Assembly: GCF_000002425.4 (NCBI RefSeq)
Contig: NC_037253.1
Location: forward strand, 13,803,421-13,867,420
Source of the DNA: Physcomitrium patens
Lineage: Eukaryota > Streptophyta > Bryopsida > Funariales > Funariaceae
Direction of reading: 5' to 3'
DNA: 64,000 nucleotides
Shown: piece by piece, positions 25,805-38,326 of the stretch
Layout: each line of letters opens with the position of its first letter
Numbering within the stretch: the stretch's first letter is position 1
Notes under the pieces: model-generated
What the model was told of the DNA's origin: nothing
The model's input: the letters and a program-made list of their open reading frames with translations, nothing else
Databases searched by the model: none
Made by a program: the position numbers and the translations under genes

Positions 25805-27014
25805 AAAGCTTGATGGTGTTGATATTGTATCCTTTGTTTGTCTTAGTCGTTAAGGTAAGAGTGCTCTTGAAAGTAGGAGGTGGCTATAAGTAATTGGGTT
25901 TGTAGGTTGTAATCCACAAGAACTAAAACTTAAAAATGGCATGGAGATATTTCACATTCCATTAAATGTCTTAACTTCTTGTAGTGTTTATGTATTGTTC
26001 CTTGTTTAGATTCCAATATATTACAATCTATAAGAATTTTTTACACGAGGCTTTATTTACATTTGTAAACAGTTATTTGTAGTATTGACCTAATTTAACT
26101 TTGTTTATCTAAGTGTGATCATTCATATTAATCTATGCTTGTATCTTTGTAGCTAGAGCAAATTAGATAAAATGAGAATTAGGCATCCACTTCACCATTT
26201 CAATAAGAAGTAAAATTAGAGTTATATGGAGTAAGGAAAGCAAAGGAGTTCTACAATATCCAAATATATAAGAAGGTAGAAGAAATGGTTGTTTACAATG
26301 GAAGGTGAAAGAAAGAGGTTGAGTTCTTTTAAGAATTATTTAAGAGATTGTGGAATGGTTGTGAAGGATATTAGTACAAGATACTGAACTAATTTGCACT
26401 TTTCCAAAAGCTATCATAGCAACCACAATTTTTTTCCACTAATGAAACAAAGTTATATATAATTATATTGCATTCAAATGATGAGGTGGTGAAGTATGCC
26501 ACCATAATCTTAAGCAGATGTGCTCGATTTAACTTATAATCATGATTGTAGGCTAACGTGTCGAGTTTGGGATTGTCATCGTCTTTTATCTTGGAGGATT
26601 AGACTGACATCCTTGAAAGAAAAGGCATGTGGGCACTGTGAAGATAATGTGTTGTTGTGAATTGACTCGCATGTTCCCATGTTCGTTTCCACACTTTCAC
26701 ATTGTTAGCGACTCTTCTCGGTTACCCACATATGCTTTCCGAGAACCAAGATATGCACCCTTCTTCTCAGGGCTTATACTGTTAACAATCTTTTTACAAT
26801 TCCTTTTTCATTTTTTTTTTTCATCTCTTCTTTCTTTCTGTGGGACCACATGTAGATTGTAGCTCACTGTTCATGCAAAGCCCATCAGTTTCCACTCAAA
26901 GGAAGGCAACTCCATCAGGTGCATCAGATGCACATGCCAGTTTTGTTCAATCTTCAACTTACTTTGTACAATTAGAAGGAAAACACCACCACAGGTCCAC
27001 TAAAACACCACAAC
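25805..27014. other. Intergenic flank, no gene seen
   Basis: AT-rich until about 26560, then rising GC towards the reductase gene. Short ORFs match nothing. The last few hundred bases are likely the 3' untranslated region of the APR-B-like gene. Confidence 0.5.
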
Positions 27015-30000
27015 TTATGTTCTACCACCAACGTGAATTCCACACTCTGTTTTTGCACTCCCATCTGGATTCGTCAAACCCTGCAAAATAACCCCACTTC
27101 TCTATTCAGTTCACTGTCAACTACGTGACAATGCAATTGCTATCCCATACACATACCAACCACTTCTAGTCCATGTTCGCGCCGGAAATATGAAGAGTCC
27201 TGCGTTCACCTCATTCCAAAGGGGTGCTGTTCTGAAGCGAGCTACTGGATGCTGATTTACAAAAACCAAACATACAATCGTGCACTGTTTCACTTTGGAA
27301 AAGGTCAACCACACAGGAGCTGACCTGAAAGCGGCCTGATCGTTCTCCGGCATACTCGAACCACTTCTCACGAGGAACTGGTATCGTGGACTGCACGTCT
27401 CCAATGCTCGGAAAGCCTTGGTCGTGGAGAGGATGGTAAGGTAACGAATATTTCGTCAAGTAATCCCAGCAATCCCTGTGTACATGCGTCCTCGAAAAAT
27501 CAGCTTTCACGTGCTTGTTTTCAGCATCGCATTTCTGACGTCTGATCAATCGCAATCTGATTCCGAGATTCAACCAATACACAACTGTACAAAACTTGAA
27601 ACACCCAATTTCTTATGATCATGGCAGCATTTATCACTTTCTCAACCCTACCTGAATTCCCAATACGCAAGAGGTTGCACTTTCACCATTTTTCCCTCCT
27701 CGAACACCTGCAAGTGCACGTGTCCATTTCATCATAACCATGGAAACGTCACGTCAATTCATGTCAGCAAGTTGTGCCAAATACATTCGATGAAATATTG
27801 GATATCAAGTGTCGCCACTAACTAAAAAGCTGGCTTCCAACAGCGACACAAAACTCATGTAAATACTCAGAAATGAACTCACACAAGGAAAAATAATGGA
27901 TCAGAAGCTCTACTGGAACGTAAGATGAGTGTAAATAACAACTAACAAAAATGTCTCTCAAGGAAAGAGCTTCATTTCACAAACGTTTGCACACCTCAAG
28001 ATGGGCTCTTTCTGCGCCATGATCACGTCTACGCCCATTGATCATAGCATCTACCTGTGACATGCCCACCAGGAAGACCGACTTTATCAAAAACTCCCGT
28101 CAACATACCCCTCCGATCTTCACAATATACTACGCAAATAACAGTTCGCTAGCAATTTTAAGTTCGAACAACCAATGCTCCACGTTCTAAGTTCTTATCA
28201 TTGCGACTCCAACCACAGCCGGATTCACGAGCTCCAGGATGAGACTTCGACGAGGTATTCTCCGACGGAAACAGGAAAAGTAACACCTTTAAGTTACCTC
28301 CAATGTCTTCAGAGCACGGCTGAACGGCTCAACTTTACAGATGCGGTCGTACTCTTCTATGTCCTGCACTTCCCATGAACATCATGAACCATGCAACAGG
28401 TTACATTATATTCAAGCCAATTCTCGTTCTGTGGATGCTGAAATAGTGCGTATCAGCAATCAAAACACAAAAGCCAATGAGGTGGATCAACTTACAGTTA
28501 TGAACAAATCTGAACCAAATTTGGCGTCATAGGCTTCTTTGTTGTTTACATCTGCAGCATGAAACACATGTGCCTTGAATCCATACCGCTCCTGCATGAG
28601 ACAAAGCGAAGTAAGCATCACTTGTTACTTAAGCACAAACAGTTGCTAAATTTCGCACTGACAGATTACGAATATCACGCACTGAACAGCATTTGGTTCA
28701 AGCCTCTTGCTATGCATTGAAGAAAGCCAGTATCATCAAAAGTGCGTACAGGATAAGACACTGGAAATTTTTTTCGTTTAAAATATGGAAAGCAGAAGTG
28801 ATAACTCAAATATTGGAATATAAAGTTCGTGATTAGCAAATCAGTTTCAGATTTTGTAATCAGAAGATAAACTCAAACTCATGCTTGTAAGACATAGGTC
28901 AGCATATTAATTTAGTAAATAGTAACACCTTTATTACGAATGAACACATTTCCAATGTATCAGACTTAGAAGATCAAGAATATTTACCTCCACTTCGCTG
29001 AGAAACTTATATGTTTCAGGGAAGAGGTGAAAAGTGTCGATGAAGATTATTTTTACTTTATTATCTGAAAACGCTCCTATCCTGTGAAGAAGATCTAGTA
29101 TGACCTGGTCACAAGTCATTTAACTCTTGTGAGATACGAAAATACGAAGGTCAGAGCTATTCTTCAAATTCACCTTCTAGAAAATCCCTCAATTGGAAAG
29201 ATTGATACATCAGCGACTATGCTTCACCCGCATGTGACACGGCCTCGTTCTTGATGCAGGACTACGCCACTGCTCGTTTGATAAGCTATCTACACACGAG
29301 AAGGGACTGAAACCTTCGACTCACAATACAACTTCTTCAACAGCATTCCAGATTCTTGAGTCATAGAGAAGCGAGGAAATTCATACCACATCACCTGCGA
29401 TCAAAGCACATGGAAACGCTGGCTTCTCGAAATTTTCCACAGTCTTCTGCAAGGTTTCTAACGCCTGTGCCTCTAGATGCTGAAGTCGGGCATCCCGAGC
29501 TTGTTCGTTACACTTCTTAATGTCAATACTTGAACCCGAGGTGGTAACAGGCACTGCAGATGCTGCAGTCTTTCCTCTTCCACTAGCCCAACCCAAGCAG
29601 TAGCTTTGAAAGACAAGGGAGGGAAACGAGGGTTTATGAAAAGCACATTTCCTGCGCAAATTCTTCAAATTATCATCCCAAAATCTACTTAATTTTAAGC
29701 CATGTTGACCTCTCTAATTGCTATCAGAAATACGCATGCACAACTGGTTAAGTCACGAAGACAGACGTTGCCATGTTAAAAAGAAATTACATCCCTGCAA
29801 ACATATTCACTCTCCTCGTTGCTGACTTGAATCACAGGGTGGAACTCGTTAAAAGCATATGCTATTTACTCTAATTCCACTGATGAATCAAGTAATGAAA
29901 GTCCTACCGTATAACGATTCCTACGTTGAAAAGGTCGATCATCTGGATGAACCCAAAGACTCGAAATTTGGATTTTTAAGCCCCTCACGGAACCAGACGG

Positions 30001-30437
30001 GATTCACATAGGAACCTCGATTAATCCAGGCATCCGTAACAGCCGTGAACATTCCAAAACCACCACGGTCACGAAACCATCACCTCAGAGCAACGCAGAC
30101 GACCACAATCTCCACGCACAACACAAACCTTAAGACCCTAATTCTGAAAGTCCACAGAACAGCTCCAGAAAGCTCTTCTTTCGGCAAACTTCTACAACGA
30201 AAGAACAACAGAATCCAAGGAACCTCGAGCCTACAGGAATCCAACATTCCAAATTCTGGGAATTTTACATCGCCGCTATCTCGCCCCCCACAACGAATTC
30301 TGCAAGAACTAAGTTCGTGGAGGAGCTACGAACCTGAGCGAAGTGAGGGTGGCCAGGGCAGGCACCAGCGCGGGGCAGTGCGAAGGTACACAGGACGTGG
30401 AGGAGCGAAGGTGAGCATCCGCCATAGCCATCGCCAT
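27015..30437 (-). CDS. APR-B/PAPS-reductase-type sulfonucleotide reductase, Fe-S-less, plastid
   Basis: Reduces activated sulfate (APS or PAPS) to sulfite in plastid sulfate assimilation. Nine exons with GT-AG borders and matching phases: 30334-30437, 29387-29603, 28988-29104, 28496-28591, 28298-28363, 27995-28054, 27652-27707, 27325-27475, 27015-27080; total 310 residues. Exon 1 looks like a transit peptide (MAMAMADAHLRSSTS). The core shows IDTFHLFPETY, YGFKAHVFHAADVN, YDRICKVEPFSRAL, NGRRRDHGAERA, LPYHPLHDQGFPSIGD and the catalytic ECGIH (Cys302). The adjacent CC pair of plant APR is absent (single Cys187) and the CxxC after SIG is replaced by DVQST (265-269), so no 4Fe-4S cluster can be bound. 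There is no thioredoxin domain after ECGIH, so an external electron donor is needed. This matches the moss/lycophyte APR-B class. The first exon is the least certain. Confidence 0.9.
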
Positions 30438-31727
30438 TGCCGTGAAAATGGGAGCAAATGCAGTGAACGTCGAGGACTCCTCCCTTTTCTGCTCACAAAT
30501 CCGCAACGTGTTTTTATAAGAAGTAATTTGCAGCATCAGCAGAGTGAGGGCTCGCGGTGAAGCGATTAATGGGAATTGCTCAAGAAATATCTTATGGTCT
30601 GTGAAGCTCATGGAATGAAAACATCGAGTAGATTATGTAGTGCATGAATCTGCGGTAATCCTATTTGTGAAGGAAACGATTCCTCATTGACTTTCGTGAA
30701 TGTTATATCATAGGAATTGTTTTATTTACCGTTTTTAATGAGAATTCTATAATTGTTAAAAGAAAGTTTAATTTCATCCACGTTCACTTGACACAAATTT
30801 GAAGATATTTGCCGAATTGCGAATGCACAATAACAAACATAGTATGTTTCTTCAATTTTGGTTACGGAAATGGTAAAATAAATTACAGTTATAATAATAT
30901 AAGCCAATAAAATAAAAGTTTAAGTCCCTTTCACAAAGCATAAAACTAAAGTCATAACCTAGTGTGCAGAGCAGGTATGTGAACAATTCAATATAATGAG
31001 ACTTCGGTGTGATAAAGAATGGATATGCTTGATTTCAAACATCCTTTCAGTCAAGTTTGAACATCACAAAGAATATGTTATAAATAATGAAGGTTTCTTT
31101 TTGAATAACTTGTTATCTTAACTTCGAAGGTAAAACTGAAACAAATACTAACCTGTAAATGCTACTACTGGAAAATATATGCACAGAGAGATCTGTTGAA
31201 AATGGAAGCATTTACACTTCATTAAATGAAATATCAACCCCTCCTTTTCCTTCCATTTCTTTCTCATGGTGACTTAATCTGTTTCTAACCTGCAACTACT
31301 GATACGCCTCATGATCGACACGTGTGAATTCGTCGACCTTGTGACAACTGAAGCAGCACATGAAAAGTAGGCCAATCCTAAAACACAGTGAATTTACTGC
31401 AAGCCCCACAAAGTATATAATTGGCACCGATTTTCACACATTCATTTCTTGATGGGCAGACACGAGCAAAGTTATCAGCTGAAACAGATAAACGTACTAT
31501 GTATAATATTTAACGGATAGAGACATTGCTCTCCAAGAAGCAAACACTGTACCTCCACAAATACAAATCTGTACCTTTCACTATCTGGAATCTAAAAAAA
31601 AGATATACAAGGTAGCAACAACAGCAAACTCCATTTCTGCCAAATCAAGCAGCTGGTGGACATACAAAACTGCAAAGATAGATCCTCAAATCAACCTCCT
31701 GCTGAACAGCAACTAAGAAATTCCTAG
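30438..31727. other. Upstream region of APR-B-like gene and 3' flank of MTV1-like gene
   Basis: No gene seen. The part just right of 30437 is the presumed promoter and leader of the reductase gene; 31300-31727 is probably the 3' untranslated region of the next gene. Nothing else recognised. Confidence 0.5.
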
Positions 31728-34700
31728 TCAACTTAATTTTAACCAGTCAAATGCCTTAGTTTCTTCCTTTTGGGGTTCTGTTGAGTGCGCAGGTCCAGCA
31801 GGGTTAGAGAAGTCAAACCCATCGTTATAAATTTGTCCAAAAGAACATGTAGAAACTCCGTTGCCTTGAGAACCAGTTCCTACTGGAGGGCCCATTCCTA
31901 TTCCAAGTGCTTGCATGGTTTCCAGGTTCGCTGCAAGCTGCTGTTGCATCATAAGAGCGCTCATCCCTGCAATTATAGCAGGTCCATGAGCAAACTCTAG
32001 TGATGCCATGCTAGGCTGAAAAGTGCCACCAGCCGTTGGAGCCAATAAAGCTGGATAAGTATACATCATTTGTGATGGAAGAGGTCCTCGAACAGACGAT
32101 GTTACGAATTGACTTGAAGCAATTTGTCCATTTCCAACACTTGGTCTTGAAGTATTTCCGCCACTCAAGGACTGTAACTGACTGATATTGGTACCAATTG
32201 CAGAAGGCTTGGAGTCAAGAGAGGATGATAGACCCTGAAACGAATCTATGGAAGCATAATTTACTGTTACAGAAGTTTCAGTCGAGAGACCATCAAATAA
32301 ATCTACAAGGTTTTCCGCAGGAGGTTGTGCTGTCTTTGCAGTGATTGAATCCTTTACACCGAGACCCTCAAAAAGACCAGTATCCCCAAAGGCTCCACTT
32401 GAGGCATCACCGTGAACTGCGTCCACCCTGAGTCCAGAGAAAAGATCATTGTCAAAACTAATGGTACTTGCAGTATTCACACTAAGTTCTGCCAAGTGGT
32501 CTCCTTCTCTAGTGGTCTGAGTCGATTGTAGAGCGTTTTCGTTCCAATTGAAAACTCGCAGTAAGTCATCACCAGCTGCTTTTGATGAAGATTCAGTAGG
32601 AGCATCAGCTGAGGTTATTTGTTGTTGAGGCAGTGTCCCAGTATTCTGCATCCAAGACTGTTCTATTCAGAAAGATGATATAAAGAGGCAGGCTGACGGC
32701 AGTATCCTACAACTGCCGCAAAGACTCCTTTACGGACGGAAGTTTCGTGCGAAAATGTACTCTAACCACTACTGAACAGAGCATATCTAAACAGATTCAA
32801 CCATCACCTGCACAACATCAGCTCCTTCGGATGCATCCCAACCATCCAGAAGATCAGGCAACACCACAGATTGTTGGGCAGATGATCCAGCTGACGATGA
32901 GTATGATGCAGGTGAAATGTGCCCAGGCCCAGTTTGATGCCGACTCTCTGCTGAGTTGCCTCGTCCAAGCAAACCCAGAACCTGCAAGATCACATATCAT
33001 CACATGCGGTAGAGGGAGATTCTACAAAGAGATGCATCATAACTCCGGACCTAGATATCAAAGACAACCTCATGCGATCAGACCTGACAGAAACAGATGA
33101 TATACACAGAAACAAAAATAGACAACTCTCAAATCGCATTAAATAGAGAGGGCTACAGATAAAACAAACCTTCTTAGACTTCTCCTTCAAAGAGGCTTGA
33201 GGGGATTCTGCATTTTCATCTATACATCCATAATTCTCTTGGAATATCCCACCCATTCTCTGATATACATCATGACTGTCTCCTTGTCGCAAAACGGCTT
33301 CCACAATACACATGGCTTTCAAACGCACCTGGTACAAACACCCATCGGTCACGACTACACGACATCACTGCCTTACAATAGCAGCTCAAAAGAGCCACTT
33401 CCAGAAATAACGATTTCATACCGGCCTTAAAGTCTGTAAATGTTAACTCCAAAGCTTCTTGCAAAGCAAAACACAGAAGCAACAAGAAGGTCACCTGCCA
33501 TAAACGTGCTTGCAACTTGCTTAGAAGCGCATAACCAAGTAGGTCTCCATCCAGTTTGGTCGCTGCAGTAAGAAAGTTTTGAACTTCTTCTCGGCTGGGT
33601 TGCAGTCGCACACCCCCTGGAGTAGTCACTGCATCGACTAATCGATCTTCTTGAGACATCGGCTTCCCATTATGACATGGACGTCCTCCTTCAGTACCCT
33701 CTGTCTTGCTACTACGAGATTCGAAAGTTTCGTGAGAACTCAACGAATATGTCGATGCCTGAGAATCTGAATGGCTGTAAGTACTTTCTCTATCAGTCAA
33801 AGAACTTCTCAAGTTGATTCCTCTGTGAGGCGAGTCATGTAATCGCAAACCCATAAGAACGCTGCTTGCAAAACCTGCTCTACATGGCTGTTCTTATAAT
33901 TCTGATAGCGAGTAACGCATCCATATCACAAGTTCAAGGAAGAAGTCGCAAACAGGGCACTAGAAGTCGTCTATCCGTGGCATCGTTGGACAATTGTGTC
34001 GAAATTCTGAATACCTAGTTCGAAAACTCGTTTTCTTCCACTACTCTGATGAAAGGTGAACATTGTAGCTCTACACTTTCGTATCAGTTAGGTTAAAAAT
34101 GAAAATGACCTTAACATATACAAGAGATGAATATTAATCACCTGTAAGTTTCAGAGTTAGAAACTCCATAGTTACCGATTGTCCCACTGCTGGCTATTCC
34201 ACTTATCTGTCGAATCGATGAACTCCCAAACCCCATCATATCATCGAACATCGTTTTTTTAACAACACGGATCGATGAGTCGAAATTGGTGCTTCCGAAC
34301 CCCTCCATGCGCTTACCCACTGCTTCCCCAGGCATTTCATCATTGGATGCAAATATGGCAGATAAGGCATCTTGTGCGGTCTCACGCACAGCTTTGTTCA
34401 AAGCATCTCCTTTCAAGGCATCCGGTACTCCTCTGCATAAAATAAGAAGACGATTATTCCAGAGGCATACCTCTCTAAGGATGGTTAAGAACTTCTCGAC
34501 TTGGAAATAAAGATCTTACATCATGAAGGCGAACTTTATCATTAGATTTGCGTAACCGACAGTTAGAATGTTCACCAAACTCTATCTGTAAATAGACCAG
34601 TCTAAAAAAACTTAAAGCATATTATTGGACGACCGACTCGCAAGTAAAAACGATTTCCAACCTGTAATGTAAAAATTGAAGAACAGCTGGAGCCTGTCGT

Positions 34701-34762
34701 TGAATTTCGCGACGAAACTCTGTGCCTGCTTTACCAGCAGCAAACTTGATGAGTCTCAATGC
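31728..34762 (-). CDS. MTV1/tepsin-like ENTH-VHS trafficking protein (5' exons not found)
   Basis: Clathrin/AP-4 accessory protein of trans-Golgi-to-vacuole transport by family. Exons seen: 34662-34762, 34142-34432, 33495-33861, 33170-33328, 32808-32981, 31728-32645 (phases agree; 669 residues). The first visible exon (ALRLIKFAAGKAGTEFRR) is the middle of the ENTH domain, followed by DALKGDALNKAVRETA as in Arabidopsis MTV1 (At3g16270). A second helical VHS-like domain (about GGVRLQPSREEV to LKEKSKKVLGLLG) spans exons three to five. The last exon is a disordered tail with three LFxGL motifs and ends AFDWLKLS. The N-terminal roughly 60 residues, including the start codon, are missing: I found no matching exon between 34763 and 36949. 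It may have very small exons, a long AT-rich first intron, or be 5'-truncated. Confidence 0.88.
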
Positions 34763-35516
34763 CTGCACGTACCGATACAAATAGTGATGTGTAAGTGCGA
34801 CAAAAGAAGAGATTCCGTCTGGATTCAGGAAAATTCAAGTCAAGTATGAACATGACCTATTCAGGACAATTGACTTCATCAAACACAAATATGAGGTCCA
34901 GCACAAGTGACTGATACATTCAGCCTACTGTAACATTGCTGATTTAAGCTAATTTGTAACAATCAAATGATCCAATTTTTATGCATTTACATTGTTACTA
35001 AAAATGAAATTAAAACAAATATACTTTTACACGCATCTCTTTACTATTCTTATGAAGTCAATTATTTCAACTTATGTTTGTTAGTTTGTTTTGTTTTGTT
35101 TGTTTGTTTGTTTGTTTTATTTGTTTTTTTTTTCTCTGTTTCGCTTATCTAAACTATTGAGTATTGTATATCAGTAGTATTTGTGATTTAAGAATACAGC
35201 ACTGGTCTTGTTTATTTAAGTACCAATATTAGTTGTACGTACTCATTGTTTTTCAAATAACATTTAAATTCACAACCAATATTATATAATTTTTTAAAGT
35301 AATTTTCTTGGATTTAAATGAAATACACGTTGAAGAATAATTTTACTACTATATGATGTAATAGTTAGAGTTTGAGATTTGAATGGTTTGTTAAAATTAG
35401 AAACTTTTTGCTTCTTACAGTCCTTTCTGTTTATCTTATAATTTTCAAAACCAAGAATTTGATCTAAAAACATTGGTATTTTAAATCCTGTTCTTGTATC
35501 ACAAGTTTGTATGCAC

Positions 35517-35551
<35 letters not shown>

Positions 35552-36949
35552 TACATTCAGATTAAATTATTGAATTTATTTATCTATATTCCCACATGCA
35601 TCCATTGATGCATTTGTTACAAAGTTATTAAAATGCAACAAAAAAAAAAAAAAAAAAAAAAAAAGGAAATACTTGCAATATGTATCCTCTAACAATATGG
35701 CTATTAGTATTTTATATTTTTTAATTTGCATAAGGCTAAAGCTTACATACATTACATTCAATTCTGGTAAAAAAAATTTATGGATATGGAACCACTTATT
35801 ACTAGTATTATAGTCTAAACTCCAACTATTATACCCAAGTTTTACAAACATACTTGAGTTGAGATCAAATGGTGATGACACAAGTCCCGGTGCTTGCTTT
35901 TATTCATGATGTTTTACTTTACTCTCATCTGGGTCTTCTAATCTTCCAGCTTTATTCTAAACCCTCACACTCATTATATTTTTTGATCCATTGACGATCC
36001 ACTGTTTTTTACAACAGTTAAATGTTACAAGTCATTAATTTTCCATCTAATGCCAACCCGCCCAAACATTTTTCACCCGGTGACTTTATGCCATATTTTC
36101 ACAGTGGATGCTCTTTCACAAACTTCAATCCATCTCATTATTGTTTATAACTTCTACATATCCACAGTGTGACACATAGTATCTCGTGCACTAAAAGACA
36201 CTGAAGTTTTTGTACAGCAGAAACTACGCATATTCTCATATGGTACAAACATAGTAACAACACATTTGTGCAACAGACATGAATGTAATCAAGAAGACAC
36301 AACTTGTTCTACATATTTTAATGCTGCATTCATTTCACGTCATTTGCTCATTTCACGTCATTACTCCCTTTCGCCACAAAGTAGAGCCTTGAAAAGCAAC
36401 TGCCTACTTACAACCGATTACATGAAACCACACATTCAGACATCAAGGTCAATCGTTGTTCAAAGCAAAGCGTAAATCCACAAGGAATCATAGAGCTTCA
36501 ACTTTGAAAAGATTGATTGCATAGAGAACTTGAGAAAATTCAATACCGAGAATCCTCGACAAATGCGTAATGAGGCTAGCTCATTTCGAAGCATTACAAT
36601 GCATGTTACAATACTAAGAACAGGTCGAAGATCGTTACTGGAACAGCTAGAGTTAAAATTACGATTAGACAGCTTGCTAAAAGTGATTGAACAACTTCTT
36701 TAGCGTCAACAAAACATGAAAAAACTTTAATCATACAAACCTACTTGAGCAATTTAAGCTGGTACAAAAGCAGGCATATGATGAAGTGGCAGTCACGACT
36801 AGGAATACAGAGACTCCAATAGAACAGAATTCGTTATATTCCTTTTAAGAAAAAAAGAGGTTTCTTCGTAAAACATAAGCATGAAAATCTAGCGATACTG
36901 TGAGATCATACCATACAATCTAAGCCTACTGAGGAAAATCCTACCCCGA
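34763..36949. other. AT-rich interval between MTV1-like and TRX z genes
   Basis: Should contain the first exons of the MTV1-like gene, but none was found on either strand. Holds a TTTG/TTTTG repeat (35086-35130), a TA/CA microsatellite (35517-35552), a 24-base poly-A (about 35641-35664) and, near 36331-36362, two copies of CATTTCACGTCATT. The right end is the TRX z 3' flank. Confidence 0.5.
35086..35130. repeat. TTTG / TTTTG simple repeat
   Basis: A run of GTTTT and GTTT units. A shorter GTTT run occurs at 63613-63632. Confidence 0.85.
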
Positions 36950-38326
36950 TTACCTGGACTCCAGCTCTACGTCCCATTGAGGAATCGCCTCTTTTTCAAT
37001 CTCATCTGGATGCCACTCTGGATCCCATTGAGAAGCTCCTAATTCTTTTTCTATTATGTCACGGATAACATTTGTTGATAACAACCCTTCTGTCCGAATG
37101 GCAAGCTTCTCTTCATCTGGGCTGATGAACACCATTGTGGGCAGACCTCGGATCTGGAGAAAAAATAATATCAAAAATGTTGAATTTTAAAAACAGGCCA
37201 ACAATCATTTTGTTCAAAATACAAGTAATGAAAAAATCACATCTCAACTGAACAAGTTGATGAAGCGGTAATAAAAGTACATTAAAAGCAATGGGAAGCT
37301 CACCTGCATTTGAGAACAAAACTCGTGCTCTTCATCAGTGTCAATTTTTAAAAACCGAACGTTGTCAGTGTATTCGACTGCTAGCTGCGTTGCAAACACG
37401 AGCATTTCAACAACCTCCTTTCAGATATGTACACAATTTTTTCAAATCATACCTTCATAGGGGGATCTTTAGGCCTTAAGAATATGTGGATTGCGGAAGT
37501 TGCACATTAGTCATAAAGTTGAAAGTCAAAACACATAAGCCACAGAACACCAATATCGAATGACACACACCATCTAACCTTAAACGACAGTCCTGAACCC
37601 CAAATAAGAAAATTAGAACCCGCCAATCAGCACAATGTACACTGTACTCCATTGTAATTTTCATAATCTTCAAATGAGCATGTAAGCCCTTCATAAAATA
37701 AAATAAAATAAAATAAAATAAAAGATCTAGTATCCCTAGATCGCGCAACTGTACAATCGGTGGCTAGCAAGGGCAGTACCTGCTCCAATTCCTGAGCTAG
37801 GAAAATGCACGGACCACACCAAGTCGCGTAAAAATCAACAACTATAGGTAAATCTCTTTCGTTCGACAGGATTTCATCTAATTCACTTGCGGACACCTTT
37901 TTCTGCAGCCGGCCAAGAAAGAGTTATGTTGACACGACAATCAAAAAAAATAAGGGCTTTGATTACGATTCAAACAACAAGTTAGTCGGTAAATTTACGC
38001 ACATGCTAGCACTCAGACAGTGGAAGAAAAAGGAAGGAGATAATTACCACGAGGTAATCTCCCTTAGCTCCAGCAGCGCGAACAGAAAGTGCAAAACTCT
38101 GCGGCCTCACAAAATTTGGGGTGCGTACTTCCAACCGAACCCCATTGAAATTAGAATTCGAAAGACTTTGGCTGCCAGCTTTATAAACTAAATTAGCCCT
38201 AGACGGAACTTGATGACGAATGGTTAAAGCAGTCACACGCTGAGGCTGGGGAAGACAGGGAGTGGACGTAAGAGACGCCATGGAAACAGATGCTGCCATT
38301 CCAGCCTCGGTTTTCACAGCTCTCAC
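36950..38326 (-). CDS. CITRX: Plastid thioredoxin z (CITRX)
   Basis: Chloroplast thioredoxin associated with the plastid-encoded RNA polymerase in angiosperms. Four exons: 38048-38326, 37780-37902, 37304-37384, 36950-37153; 228 residues, all junctions in phase. Residues 1 to about 75 are Ser/Arg/Pro-rich as in a transit peptide; an alternative in-frame start (MAASVSMAS) lies nine codons on. The thioredoxin fold carries the active site WCGPC (121-125), the cis-proline in RGLPT (Pro166), and TRX z hallmarks FLAQELEQ, KIDTDEEHEF and RTEGLL. The tail after IIEKELGA is extended and acidic (WDPEWHPDEIEKE). The second intron holds an AAAAT pentanucleotide repeat (about 37697-37721). Confidence 0.94.

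Noticed and set aside
27140-27199. Alternative last exon of the APR-B-like gene (DSSYFRREHGLEVVG)
   Set aside because: It has a usable acceptor but lacks the catalytic ECGxH; the exon at 27015-27080 supplies ECGIH in the correct phase.
30309-30611. Upstream extension of the APR-B-like first exon to an earlier Met
   Set aside because: The MAMAMADA start gives a plausible transit peptide; the upstream frame has no such character.
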